Assembly: GCF_036417845.1 (NCBI RefSeq)
Contig: NC_089984.1
Span: 34,135,447-34,199,446 of the forward strand
Direction of reading: 5' to 3'
Length of the DNA stretch: 64,000 nucleotides
DNA from: Apteryx mantelli
Taxonomy: Eukaryota > Chordata > Aves > Apterygiformes > Apterygidae
Part shown: piece by piece, positions 28,201-40,109 of the stretch
Layout of the letters: every line of letters begins with the position of its first letter
How positions within the stretch are numbered: the first letter of the stretch is position 1
Translations under genes and position numbers: made by a program
The notes under the pieces: model-generated
What the model was told of the DNA's origin: nothing
The model's input: only the letters and a program-made list of their open reading frames with translations
The model's database searches: none

Positions 28201-31000
28201 TGCCTCCCTGAAACATTCCTCTTCCACTATGTCTACAAAAATCTCGACAGTTTCTGGGCTGTCTACAAGCTAAGATCTCTGCCTGCCTTCAACCAGTATC
28301 ATCCTTCTCTTTCCCAGGACACTGGATGGAACCATGGAGGACCTGGCACCAAGGGCAATACTCTTCCACCTCTTCCCAGGCACGTTTGCTCTTCTCCTGT
28401 GTACTTATCCCCTACACCTTTTTTTTTCAGGAATGAGCTCATGGTCTGTCATGGACTCTCCTAGGCATTGTGAAAAGTATAACTAAGTGATAAGGTGATA
28501 GACACTTTTGCAAACAAGAATGTACTCCAGCCTATAAACACTGCAGTCTATGCTGCATGGGAGGGAGCGAAAATCTATTTTGCCTTCAAATGGGGTGATG
28601 CTAGACCTCTTCCTCATTCTCTACAATGAGCTACAGCCCCATCTCACCCCACACTCATCCTAGCTCCCAGGGTGTAGCTGGGCTCTAGTGGAACTCCAGC
28701 TACAGATCTCCAACTCCCTAACCCTAACCGTGCCTTGCTTCCTAAGGGCCAGAACCCCATAGCTACAGCGTCTCTGAAGATGTGAGGATAGGTCAAGCAA
28801 CATCACTGAGGCTTGCAGTGGGCTTTGGGACCTGGACAGGCAGAAGCTGCTGCAGGGCTGGACTCCAGCACAGTCTGCAGCAGGGAATACGCAGAGCGAG
28901 CTTGTATGCCTCATCTGCCCAGCTGCCAGAGCTGGCACTCTCTCAGCCAAAGGTAAGAGCCAGGGGAGCTAGCCACATATCATATCGAATTAGTGTGGTA
29001 TAAAAACAGGCGGCAACGCAGCAGCATCAGTCCTGCCATCAGTAGCTGGTTTGGCTCTGCAAAAGGCTTTTCATCCTGAATACACATGTTGCCTGCTGGG
29101 CTTAATGCCCTGTTTGGGATACAGAGCAAGCACCTGGAGCAGGAGTGGCGGGGAGGCAGCCACCAGGCAGGCTGGACTTGGGGCACAGACGAGCAGGCAG
29201 ACACTTGCAAGCAGGGAAGAGGATTCATTTGTCAAAGCTGATAGTAAGAGTAAAATTGACTGTACTGCTGCTGGCTGGCAGAGGAGCAGAGGCAAGAGAG
29301 CTGCAGTCCTTGATGCTCCAAAAGCTGCTGGATCTGAGAATAATGGAGTGAGAAGAAAAAGGAACGTAGGAAATCAAAAGGGAAATGTTTGCTGCAACAA
29401 GATAAGCCAAAGTGAATCATTCAGGTACAAATTAGCTCATACAAGGGCAGTTGTGAATTTTAAAGGTGCCCTCCAGTGGCTACATTAGTACCTATAAATC
29501 TCCCCCAGGCTTAATTAACCAATATTTCAGATGTGGGAGAAATCCTTTCAGAGTTCAAGTTGCATCAGAGTGACCATTTGTTCTCCCACAATCGGTTTAA
29601 TGACAAAGGAATTGATTCTTTGCCATTTCTGCTGAAGGAACCAAATTCTGATCCCAAACTGTTTAGTTCCAGAATAATAAAAATAGTAATAATGTGAAAA
29701 TCATCGTTGTGTCAGGTGGCAGCAAACAGGCACAGGGAGTTAAATGCAACTTTTTCCAGTTCGGAGCACACCTGTGTATTTATGATTTCTGTGTGGGCTG
29801 CCACTGCCATGAGCTTTCTCATTTTAAAACTTCTCTCAGGCAATTCTCACTCTTTTCTCAGGAGAAGGTCCAGGTGAGAGCTCTGCTCTGCACATGATCT
29901 AAGTGGGACTGAGGGGACTTAGGGGTCCTATCGTTGCTGCTTTGTTCTCCCCACCTTCTTTTTTGTGCTAGCTGGAAATTGCTTGAATCACCACAGAAAC
30001 CTGAAACCTTATGGGTAAGGGTCCCTTCAAAATACTGGTGTAAGGTATTCCTGCCCTCCTTTCAACCTTCCTCCATCATTTGGTCCTGTCACCAGTTTGG
30101 CTGTCCACCACTCCCTTCACTGTGCTGACAGAGGTTAGTGGCACTACGCAAGGAGCCAGATCAGGACTTGGATCCAGCTGAAAAATAATCCAGAAAGAAA
30201 GGAGGTGGAGGGGGAGGAAACTGAAGAATTTCACTCAGATGAGTTCCCAGCAAAGCCTCAAACCAGCTGTCTAGGAACAAGTGGGACACTGGCATGAAGG
30301 AGGAATTGAGCAGGGACAGGAAAGGGCAGGATTTGTCAGCGTCAATATTGTTGTTTACAAATGCACGCAAACCACATTTCCTGGGGTCCACAAGGCCATC
30401 TGGACACTGGGATGTTTACCAGAGGCACTCAGCAGGGCACTGGCTGTGTCCACACGTACCTCTGTAAATGCTGCTCAGTAAAGTGAACTGAGCTGACTCC
30501 TCCACCCTAAAGGATTTCTTAACCCTTCAAATCTGCTTTGCACTGGTGCATTGGTAGGTTTCCAAGTTAAAATCACTGTGGGCTGATGAATTAGACTGTT
30601 CACTAGTCTTCCAAAGACTCTTCTTCCTGAGACCCTGGGGCTGAGAACATTGCCTTCGCAAGGAAAGGCCTTAAGAACATTTTAAAAGTAAATGAGTGCT
30701 TTCAGTGTTTTGCAGAATATTTACGAGATGCAGTGATGCCATGAGGACACCTTGTACTCCCATTCAGCCAGGGTTTCGGCGGTCCCCTCCAGTGTCAGAG
30801 CAAGGCGCCAGATCCAAAGGGATCAGCTGAGCTGGCAGCCCTGCCAGGGTCTCTGAAATACCTGGTGCCTTTCCACCTGCCTGCGAAAGACAGCCCTCTG
30901 CCTCCTGCAGCTGTGGAGCACGTCTTGTGATACCAGGAGGGACCATGTCTGGGTGGGAGGAAGACCTGACAGGGGCCAACACCCCAGGAGGCAGATCTTG
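25266..31000. other. Intergenic, no gene recognised
   Basis: No exon, RNA gene or transposon recognised. The segment about 29440-29660 (taattaacc and similar motifs, low repeat content) looks like conserved non-coding DNA. A CTCF-like motif with one mismatch in the core (GCCCTCCAGTGGC, minus orientation) is at 29468-29480. Two CACGTG E-boxes lie near 26925 and 26993. Confidence 0.5.
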
Positions 31001-31459
31001 CACCTCTGACACTTCAGCACTGAGGCGTGCTCGGGCGCAGACGTCGAGCGACGGCCTCGTTTCTTCGACGTGCCTGTCTGGATGCAAGGTTGCCAGAGGA
31101 AGGCAAGGTGAAGTGCTGACCAGCTGCTCCCTCTCCCTCTCGCTTTGAGCCTAATGACAATTTTTTGCCTCACGGAGCAGCACGAACACCATCGCGTGCC
31201 CACAGGCCTTAAAGATGGCGCTTCAAGGTGTCGTTGTTCGTGTCAGGTGCCAAACGCAGCCCGACTCCTGCGATTATAAAAATCAGTCAGCAGCAGATAA
31301 AAACCAGCCCCAAACGAAGTACTTTCCACGTTAAGCAAATATCGCATCTGGCTGCCGCGGAGAGGATGTTTTGCTCCTAACGGGCAGCCCGGGGGCCGAG
31401 GGGTGGGGACGGCGGTGCCCAGTCCTTCGGCAGCAATGGCAGCCATAGGCGAAACTCCA

Positions 31460-31473
31460 CCGCCACCTGCTGG
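31460..31473 (-). promoter_or_regulatory. CTCF core motif
   Basis: The minus strand reads CCAGCAGGTGGCGG, matching all 14 positions of CCASYAGRKGGCRS. With equal base use about 0.03 such matches are expected in this window on both strands, somewhat more in GC-rich DNA. It lies in the left part of the CpG island. Confidence 0.5.
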
Positions 31474-31888
31474 ACACACTGGAGACGGAGCTGGCCTCAC
31501 CCCGGTTTGTTTGCCAACAACGTGGCAAAATCCTTCAAGAAAAAAGGCAGGTTAAAAATTCTGGGGCCAAACTCCTCATGCCGCTATTTTCTCGTCGCTG
31601 GAAATTTGCCTACCAGTGGACGCAAGTGGCTTCTACATATTTCCCTGTTAAAGACCATTTGCTACTTCATTTTATTGCAGCCCTGATGTACCTGAGAGGT
31701 CGTTCATACCTCGCAAAATACTATCTGAGTTCAAACAGCAGGCAGACGGTGGGGAAAGAGTGTTTTCTTAGGCGAGTTAAACAAACAAAAAAGCTTGTGT
31801 GGTTTCCACGTGAGGGAGCAGTCAGACTTGAGGTTAACCCCCTGTACGAGAACGAGATGGGGTGAAGAAAATGTAACAGAGCCCAGGC

Positions 31889-31897
31889 AGATGGCGG
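31889..31897 (+). promoter_or_regulatory. YY1-like motif
   Basis: AGATGGCGG matches the YY1 core (AAGATGGCGGC). In promoters this form usually lies just downstream of the transcription start in the sense direction, which would point to a plus-strand start slightly left of 31889. Confidence 0.35.
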
Positions 31898-32420
31898 ATA
31901 TTGTTACAGTCGCATGGCGATAACAGAGAGAACTGAATTTTCGGTGCTAGAAGGCGGTGACTACCCGGAGCTAGTTGCCTTGGGAGCCTCCCTGTCTCCC
32001 TGTGCAGGCGCCACTCGCCCGGCTCGGGGGCAGGCACGGGGCAGAGCGGCCGCGGTGGAGGGCCTTGGGCCACGCCGAGTGCCGTGGGGCTGCTGGCACG
32101 GCACAGCGATCTGGACAAGCGGGTCCGGAAGCTGAGGCCCATATCTCCATTTCTCAGAGCGCCAACCATGCCCTGCGCACAGACCCGCCACCGCCCTCCG
32201 GGCTCTCGCTGGCCTCTCGGCTGGATCCGGCACCAGGCATGAACCCTGGCGCTCGCAGTGTGTGCAAAGCCCACAGCCACTGCCCCCCGCGCCGTCCTGG
32301 TGACAGCCCTGGCCCCGAGGCAGAGATTTGCCTCTGCGGACCACCGCACCTCTTCGTGTTGTGCAATAACATCCATCACGGAAGTGACCATTTGGGCGGC
32401 TGTACATGGATTTAAACCAC

Positions 32421-35400
32421 AGACCGGCCCGTAAAAGCTCCTTTGCTCTGGTGTCTGACACCCGGGCTATCTCCAGGCAGAGCAGCATGTGCAAAATGTT
32501 CTGCACCAAGCCCAGCACCCGGCTAACCCCAAGTTAGCGGTAGGGCACCCTGCACCAGGTTATCGGGACAGCAATGTCTGCACCACGGAGACCTGGTTCT
32601 CTAATAAATGAAGAGGTGAGGCTTTAATAAGAGATAAGAGAGCCTTGGACAGCCTTGCTCAGACTAATCTTTTAATGGCTGGAAATGATAGAGAAGCTGC
32701 TTCAATTTCTTATCTAGCATTTTGCTTTGAATTATTAATAACCAATTTGTACTTAATTTATTTCGTTCAGAAAATTAATTACGTGTCATTGGTTCCAAGA
32801 TTTTTGCATTTTTACTGCCTTTGCACGAGCAAAGGGATAACTTCATATACACCAATTAAAAGACAAAACAAACACACACACACACGTCCTGCCCTGCACT
32901 CTCTCTCCTACGTCTCTGGAGTATATCCAGAAATACCAGCTTCTAGTATTTCTGTGCTTCTTTGCTTCCATGACCTTTAAGTTATGACTTGAGTTAACAA
33001 TTACAGCTAGTTAAGGGGTAAAACTCTCCTGATAGCTGAGACATCTTTCCCAGACTCCGGCACAAAGGGAAACAATATTGGGCAAAGGGAAACAGCTAGC
33101 AGTGTTGAGGGAGGTAGGGGCTGTGTCCAGGGTTGGCAAAGAGGGCTTGGGATTTGGGAAACACCAGTTCAGAGTGGAGCAGGTAAAAATTGCCACTCCT
33201 GTTCTGATAGGAGTGCTGATCCCTCTCCATCGTTTTCATTTCAACCCAGAATTAAAAGCTATTTCCTAGAATTAGAAAACTCTGAAAAAAAGTTAATCTT
33301 ACAATATGAAATGTTTCCTCTCAGTTATGTCAGAAACTAATACACAGTCCACGTGAAACAAAACCTAGAACTAGAATTAGTTCACATTATATCTAAATAT
33401 TACACAAATGTTAACCCAAGACACATCTAAGTTTTCTCATCTCTAAGAGACAGGAAATGTTCAATTTATTACATGTAATGATTTCACTTTGGGTTTTCGA
33501 AAATATTGTTCAAGAAATGTGCACTGTAGTATAGCTCTTGCAAAACAAAATTTCTTCGTATAGAACATGTTATCCTGAGAACAGCGGCATAGTATTCAAA
33601 CTCATCTCATTTAGTCATTTTGAGCATTTTTGAAAATAACATTACTTCAGGAAAACAGCTATTACTGGATTAATCATTCTAGCCTCCAAAAAGAAGAGGA
33701 GATGAAAAACATGTCAATGATAACTGAATGACACAATCACAAACATTTCAGATGAAATTGTTTTGTTGAAAGTTTTCATGGAAAACCAGTTTTGCAGGGT
33801 TTTTTTTTTCCTTTCTTATATCAAAGTTTTAATTTGCAAAAAAACAAAATGGACATTTCAGTTCCTCATGAAAAAGAAAAGGCTTTTTCGGCCTCCACTT
33901 TCAAAACCCCAGACTGAACAAAATTATGAGTTCAACGCAAAGCCTTTCTTCAAATTTAGTTCTTTCACAAATGCCTTGCCAAAATTAGAAAACACAGACA
34001 AAAATACACCTGCTTTTTTAACGCATTAATTTTGAAGGAAAGAGTATTTTCTGACAGGAAGAAAAAAATAGGTCAAAATACTCATTAACTTTAATGAGCT
34101 TTTCTGGATTTTAAAGTGAACTTATCTTTTGGGGGCTCTATTTGAATGGGAAAGCTGAGTCATTCAGCGGAAGAGCTGCTGCTAAGAGGGAAGGACGAGG
34201 AGAAGGACGAGTGTCTAAACCCGCGGTGCACAGGAAGAGAAAACTGTGGAAACGGAGGATATAAATGGCCAGCCATCCCAAATGGGAGAGATTTGAAGGC
34301 AGAGGTGCTGAATCATGATAATCAAGTTTAATTAAGGGGAAATATCAACACTGAAAAAGGGCTTTTAAAGCTTTCCGACTGGTAGTTTAATTGGCCTTCT
34401 CCATCCTGCGAAGACAAGAGGAAGCCTGATTCAAGTTAGCACCAGGCTACTAAAATTAGGCTTCAGCTAAATTTAGGGAGCATACGTATTAATATAACGA
34501 TAAGGTGAGACCGTAAAATTTTCCACAGCCTTGATAACATGCAAAATGTTTAGCTGGGGAATAAAACCAGTCCATCAGCCCTTCCTTAGCCTCATGTGAA
34601 ACAGGAGGATAAATCAAAGGTGAGACATTTACTTTATGGACACAGTCCAGCCAGCTGTTAACAAGCCATTTTGGGTACTGATAACACAGCAGCCGCCACA
34701 CAGCACAGAGCTCGCATGAAGAGCTTGCTCAAGTATTTATTCAAGGTCCTGGAAAGGCTCCCAAAGCAAACGCATTATGCTAAAATAGTGTCTCTGCCAA
34801 TTCTGTGGCATTTATAAATCTTCTTGTCTTTGGGTAGATACAATTTCTGGAGCCTGAACTCTTGAGAGAAAGCAATAATCAAAACAGTGGTAAACTAAGA
34901 AAATATTACTTGGTTTTCAGCATTTCCAGCACAGGGCCAAAGTTGCAATTGGTTTACAGATTACAGAGTTAATTTGTAATCTGCTCTTGTAATCGGTCAG
35001 GAACAGGCTGGGAGGTAACGCCTGAGGCTGGTTCCTCGCTTGCTGCTCGTTCCCTCAGGATTTTGCTACCAAACGACGCAGGTGGCTCCTACACACCTTT
35101 CAGTGGAAGCGTTTGCATGGCGTTCAGGATGCAGTGCCCCGGCACAGTGATGTTTTCTGCTCTGTTCTCTATTCCTGTTCCAGTCATTCCTGATATTCCA
35201 TTTGCTTTTTGACCATTGCAGACACTACGCTAACATTTTTACAGAACTACCTTAATAAAGCCCTCACATTTTATTCCCGAATGATAATGGGAACCAGAGG
35301 TATAATTTATACTAGATACGCCTGATCCAGGACTCCGGGCTGAAGAACCAGCTGGACCTGTCAAAGCAGCCTGACCGAGCTCCTTCTGCGCAAACCCGTT

Positions 35401-38400
35401 TGCAGTATGCAAGGGCAAGCGGCTGGGACCTGGGAGGCAGAGCTGCACCTTCAATCCATTCTGCTTGCCACCATGCAGCACGACACAGGCAGGGACAGAG
35501 AGGCGAGGGCCCAAGACCCAGAACAGAGGACACGTCACTCTCCCCAGACCATCTATTTCAGTGCGGCTCTATGCTTACATTTAAAAGATTTTCTAATATC
35601 TAACTGGATTCTTTTCACTGCAACTGAAGACCAAATTCACTACTTCCATCCAGCCTGGGTACTCCTATATGCAGGAAATAATCCAGATTATTCTCTTCTT
35701 CTCCACATGAATAGTACTTGAAGACTGTGATGCCACTTCTGCTTTCCAAGCAACCTCAATCTTTGGACCTTTCCTCATGAAGCAAGTTTCCTAGGCCTCC
35801 AGTCGGAGACAGGAAAACAAAAGTTAAGAGTTTTTTCCTTCCACATTGCCCATATTATTCTTCAAATTCTTCTTCTTCTTCTGAGTTCCTCAGACAGAAC
35901 ATGGTATCCCAGCTGACACCTTATCGGTTTGAGTAGATCTGGAAAGCCGTGGCCTGTGTTTGTCATCTACACACAGGCTTAGAATATCTTTGCATGACAT
36001 CTGCCCTTCTCATAACAGCATGTCACTTTTGACTCATGTTCAGGTTGTGATCTGCCAGTAAACTCAAATTTTCTCTGAAGAATTGCTACACAGCCAGTTT
36101 TTTTCTTCTGTGCCTGTGCAATTAGTTTTTCCTCTCTTAATTGTCATACCTTGTACTCTTCCCTGAACTTCATCCTTCTTTTTGCCTTTGGATCTTTCCA
36201 AAATTTATCATTACCAATGGGATCATGAGAACCTTCGGTGCTCTCATTGGGTCTCCCAGGTATTGCTTTCTACAGAGTCTACTCTCTACTCCATCCTCCA
36301 GGTCACTAATGAAAATACTGCATAGATCAGACTTAGAACAGATGCTAGTGAAACTCAGTAATTCTTCGATTCTGACAGTAAATTATTCCTTAAGGGGAGA
36401 GAAAAATTAACTTAATACCCGTATGCATGCAGCCTTCCTTAAGTTTCCATCACTTGCTAATGAAAATACGAGATAGCATCAGAAGAAGTGACATGCAAAT
36501 TAGGAGCCAAAAGACTAGTTTCATAGGTGTTAATGAACCCATCCATGCATGACCTCAGACATGTCGTCTGATCTCCAAGTCTAAGTTTCCTTACTTGCAA
36601 AAGATTCTTGCTTTGTGAAGCATTTGAGACCTAAAGATTGGAAGTACTATCAGTTTAAGAACCAATATTATTACTCTGCTGGAGAACTTCCTTTTTATGC
36701 AAATTACTTGTAGCAATTGTTCCATGCATACTTTCTTGAAATTTTGCATTGCATAATTGCATACACATATATTTGTATAGTTAATAATTATACAAATACT
36801 TACATGGCTTTTTTTTCTGTGACTATTGTTTCTGTTTAAGGTGTAGATGAAATCTAAAAGTCTCTTCTGCTCTGTGATCACTCAAGTCTGACCTCTAGCA
36901 TAACAGAGCAATGAACATTTCATACATGTTTCTTCACATGAGTTAGAAAGTTCCTTATTCTAATCACAGAATCAACTATGATATTTCTGGATAGTTACAC
37001 TAATTGATGAGCCAACTTACAGAAAAATTAAATAGGGACAATACATCTCACCTAGCAGATGTAAAGTGTAACGAACATTTACAAAAGTCTGAAAAGAAAA
37101 AGTTCTAAGTAATAATTCAGATCAATGTAGATCTTACCTTGACAAGAGAGGGCTGCTGAAAACTTGGTGTACCTTATGAAAGAACAAGGCAGAGAGCTCA
37201 AATCAAGTGATCCTTCTAAATAAGCCTGACAAGCTTTTATTACAAGAAAACTGAATTAAGCAAAAACAGGAGATGAAGTACTTAATCTGACATGGGATTT
37301 TAAAAGACTGAGAAATAGGAAGACATTTTCACAAAGAATAACATGCAAGGTCATCACCAATAAAAATTGGATTTTATTCAAGCTATCGACAATAATTGAA
37401 TTTTAGCTTCCTACCTCAGCCTAGAGTTGTCAATTAATTCTGAGCCTCACTCGGCTGTGAACATTGCTGGAGGCCTCTCAAAGAATCAGCTGATTAAAAC
37501 TTTTTTCTTTTTTCAAAGGGTAAAACAGCATCCCCCCTTCTGCATTTAAGTAATGATCATCTGTGCAGGCTTTATTATATTAAAGTCCCACTCCAGTTGA
37601 TTCACATTTGCCAGATGCTGTAGGAATAGCTGACAAATACTTATTGCTCTCCAAGTCATCTTGAAATTGCCATGTGATGGGACAAGCTGCAGAATGAGAG
37701 AGCAGTCTCAGATTTATGAATGAGTCCCCCCACCTCCCTCAAAAAAAACTTTTGGAGCCTTTAAAAGAGGAAACCATGTACAAGAGCCTTGAGTGGATGG
37801 GAAATTAGAGAAGCAAAAAGGCACCTCCGCTTTGTGAAAAAAATAGACGGTGACACAGGAGTCATGATGTCACCTCAGTCATCCTTTTAAATGGTTCTGC
37901 TCCAGTACATATACCAGGGAAGGAGTTGTTTTGTCCATGACCTGACTCAGCACTACCTAATCATTCCCATTACATCTTTAACATGTTCTAATTTTTCCCA
38001 CCTACAAAATAGGCTGATTGATATTTTGGCAATCATAAACCACAGGAAGGCTCAACTATTTGAGATGGACTTGTATGTTTTGAGGGAAAAAATATATTCC
38101 TGCTCAAACTGCTCCAATCTTTACAACCAAACAGCCTGCATTTAGCAATAAAATAAGAGAATACCTTTAAAAATGCAAATCCAGTTACAGCAAAACCCAG
38201 AAGTAAATTAACAATTTGCTATTAGAAAATTCTTGGAAGGCATGAGATGTATACAGAACTCAGATGAAAACATGAGAATGAAAGGCCTCCAGATCTTCAA
38301 ACAGCAAGGGAATAGTTGAAATCTGCTGTAGCCTGCATTCATATTTTATAACAGATTCTGAACTCCTTAACACATTAGAGGGCTTTGGCTGATTCTGCAT

Positions 38401-38904
38401 AAAGAGTCTTTTAGTTTCTCCCACTAGCGGAATGTTCCCCACTGTGCTTTAGCCCAGACTCGTTTCTAGTAATAAAGCCCATGACATTTCCCTTAACGGT
38501 TAACTGCGAGAAAAGAGTACGCCTCAATCTCTCCCTTCACTGTGCCTTGTCTTAGCGTCTCATAACTGCTGGTGCCAGTCTAAATTATTCTCGTGCCATA
38601 ATAGGAATTGCCACCAGAGATCAGAGGGCAGCCTTCCTAAACCCGTATTTTGCCTTTAAGAGCTGCCATCACCTATGCTTCAGCAAATGAAACCCCACAG
38701 AAGGTAAACATGATACCGTCAGTCAATATTCAGTGGACAAACTGGTACAGAGATTCTTCTCAGTCTCAAACTTTCATGTGAATCTGTATCTAGAATGACA
38801 GCTTTCCATGGTTTAATTTCAGAAACTATTTGGAAATGGACAAAGATACAGAAAGAATTATCTTAACAGGATATTAAAAAAAAAAACTAGAACAACATAT
38901 TAAA
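32421..38904. other. Intergenic, AT-rich, no gene recognised
   Basis: The sequence lies between the CpG island and the inferred GPAM polyadenylation site. No exon or transposon was recognised. Segments at about 32580-32800, 34430-34720 and 37420-37720 look like conserved non-coding DNA. Exact POU octamers ATGCAAAT lie at 36493-36500, 36697-36704 and 38173-38180. An (AC)7 repeat is at 32872-32885. Confidence 0.5.
32872..32885. repeat. (AC)7 microsatellite
   Basis: Seven AC units on the plus strand, after an A-rich stretch. Confidence 0.85.
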
Positions 38905-38927
38905 TGTCATATTAGCAAACAGTTTAA

Positions 38928-38933
38928 TTTATT
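38928..38933 (-). terminator. Candidate distal GPAM polyadenylation signal
   Basis: An AATAAA on the minus strand lies about 3.2 kb after the GPAM stop. A T/G-containing stretch (tatgttgttctag on the minus strand) follows roughly 30-40 nt downstream, as expected after a cleavage site. Cleavage would fall near 38903-38913. Confidence 0.5.
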
Positions 38934-40101
38934 AAAATAACTCCAGTACACTTCTGTGCTTCTACAGTAGACAGCATTACACGTAACAAGTAAAATGTGT
39001 TAACATTCTCAAGGAAGCAGTATCGGGCTCACAAGTGCAGAAACACAACAGCAATAGTATCTTACAACACTTTCCAGCTCAACCGTCTTTTAAATTGTGA
39101 TTCTGATACTTCTTTGTGGAGCAGACAGTTAGTTAAGCTCAACTGCATATGCTTCCTAATCAAAGATATGTGAATAAAGCCCTATACTGTCAAGAGAAGG
39201 CAGGTATGCCGCGCATGTCATCATGAGTAGGAAGTAAATGAATGAACAAGTTTGTGTGTCCTGGGGGAGCGAGTAGTAGTGGCAGCACGGGACATGGGAT
39301 TCTACCCTTCAATCACACTAGAATACAAGATCTATAGGGTGCACATGGAAAGATTAAGTCTCATATTCATCCTATCCTGAAAGACCCTGGCTCCAAAAGA
39401 CTTGCACACCTGAGTAACATGCTCGTAAGAATTACGAGACTTGTGCAAGTCTTTATAAGAGGAGAGCCTTAAAATACATTTGTGGTAATTCAGAGCCAGT
39501 AATTTCTTCTTTACTGGTATCAAAGATAATTCAACCTGGTATTGTATCAGCAAAAGAAACATGAGAGGTTAATAAAATCAGAAGACACTGAAGGTGTAAA
39601 TACAGTGCAAAAGTGTTGGTTTTAGTTTTTGACTGTTCCAGTCTGATAGCTTTTATTCTGTGCTTTATTTTCAGGAAAAAGCATAGCTGTCATGTGTGTC
39701 ATAATATACATGCTTGCGTACATATGTATACATGCACACTTGCTGCAGAAAGCAAAGGCTTCCAGGGGCAGTAGATCATTCATAGTACATGATTTTTCAC
39801 ATGCAACTTTTCCATATAAAAAACAAACCAATTTTAGAATGGTACCCTCCCTATGCTTACTATATGGATTAATTAATGTTTATTCACATGCATATTACCC
39901 TGCCCACCTACTGATTTATATTAACCAGATTTGTTAAGGTAATCCATAAGTTATCTTTAGTTGTAATACCTAGCCAGAACACTCTGGTAACCAGGCTATT
40001 CCTAGATTTTATGATAGCTAATAAGTCAGTTATTAGAACACTCTTTATAAAATGACTCAAGTTTCAATTGCTTCATATTGCTTCATTTTTAAAATTCTTT
40101 T

Positions 40102-40109
40102 TATATACA
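40102..40109 (-). promoter_or_regulatory. Pumilio response element-like motif in GPAM 3' UTR
   Basis: The minus strand reads TGTATATA, an exact match to the PUF-protein core UGUAHAUA. It lies in the middle of the inferred 3' UTR. An 8-mer of this kind can occur by chance in AT-rich sequence. Confidence 0.3.

Larger units (their letters stand above)
31020..32420. promoter_or_regulatory. CpG island
   Basis: The densest part, 31981-32400, has 34 CpG by hand count in 420 nt, at roughly 60-65% GC, an observed/expected ratio near 0.8. A less dense shoulder reaches left to about 31020. It is the only such block in the window. YY1-like motifs AAGATGGCG (31212-31220) and AGATGGCGG (31889-31897) lie inside it, with an exact CTCF core at 31460-31473. 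Long overlapping open frames (up to 185 codons on both strands) come from the high GC content. CpG islands usually mark promoters, so a transcript may start here; none can be traced. Confidence 0.75.

Noticed and set aside
28716..28729. Telomere-like CCCTAACCCTAACC
   Set aside because: Only about two units; too short to call an interstitial telomeric repeat.
31834..32518. Two overlapping 185-codon open frames on the minus strand and a 146-codon frame on the plus strand
   Set aside because: They overlap in several frames within the CpG island, where high GC makes stop codons rare. The translations are Arg, Pro and Gly-rich with no recognisable domain.
1..38900. ADRA2A or another neighbour gene in the left part
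   Set aside because: ADRA2A is intronless with about 450 codons; no open frame above 185 codons exists and no receptor-like sequence is seen.
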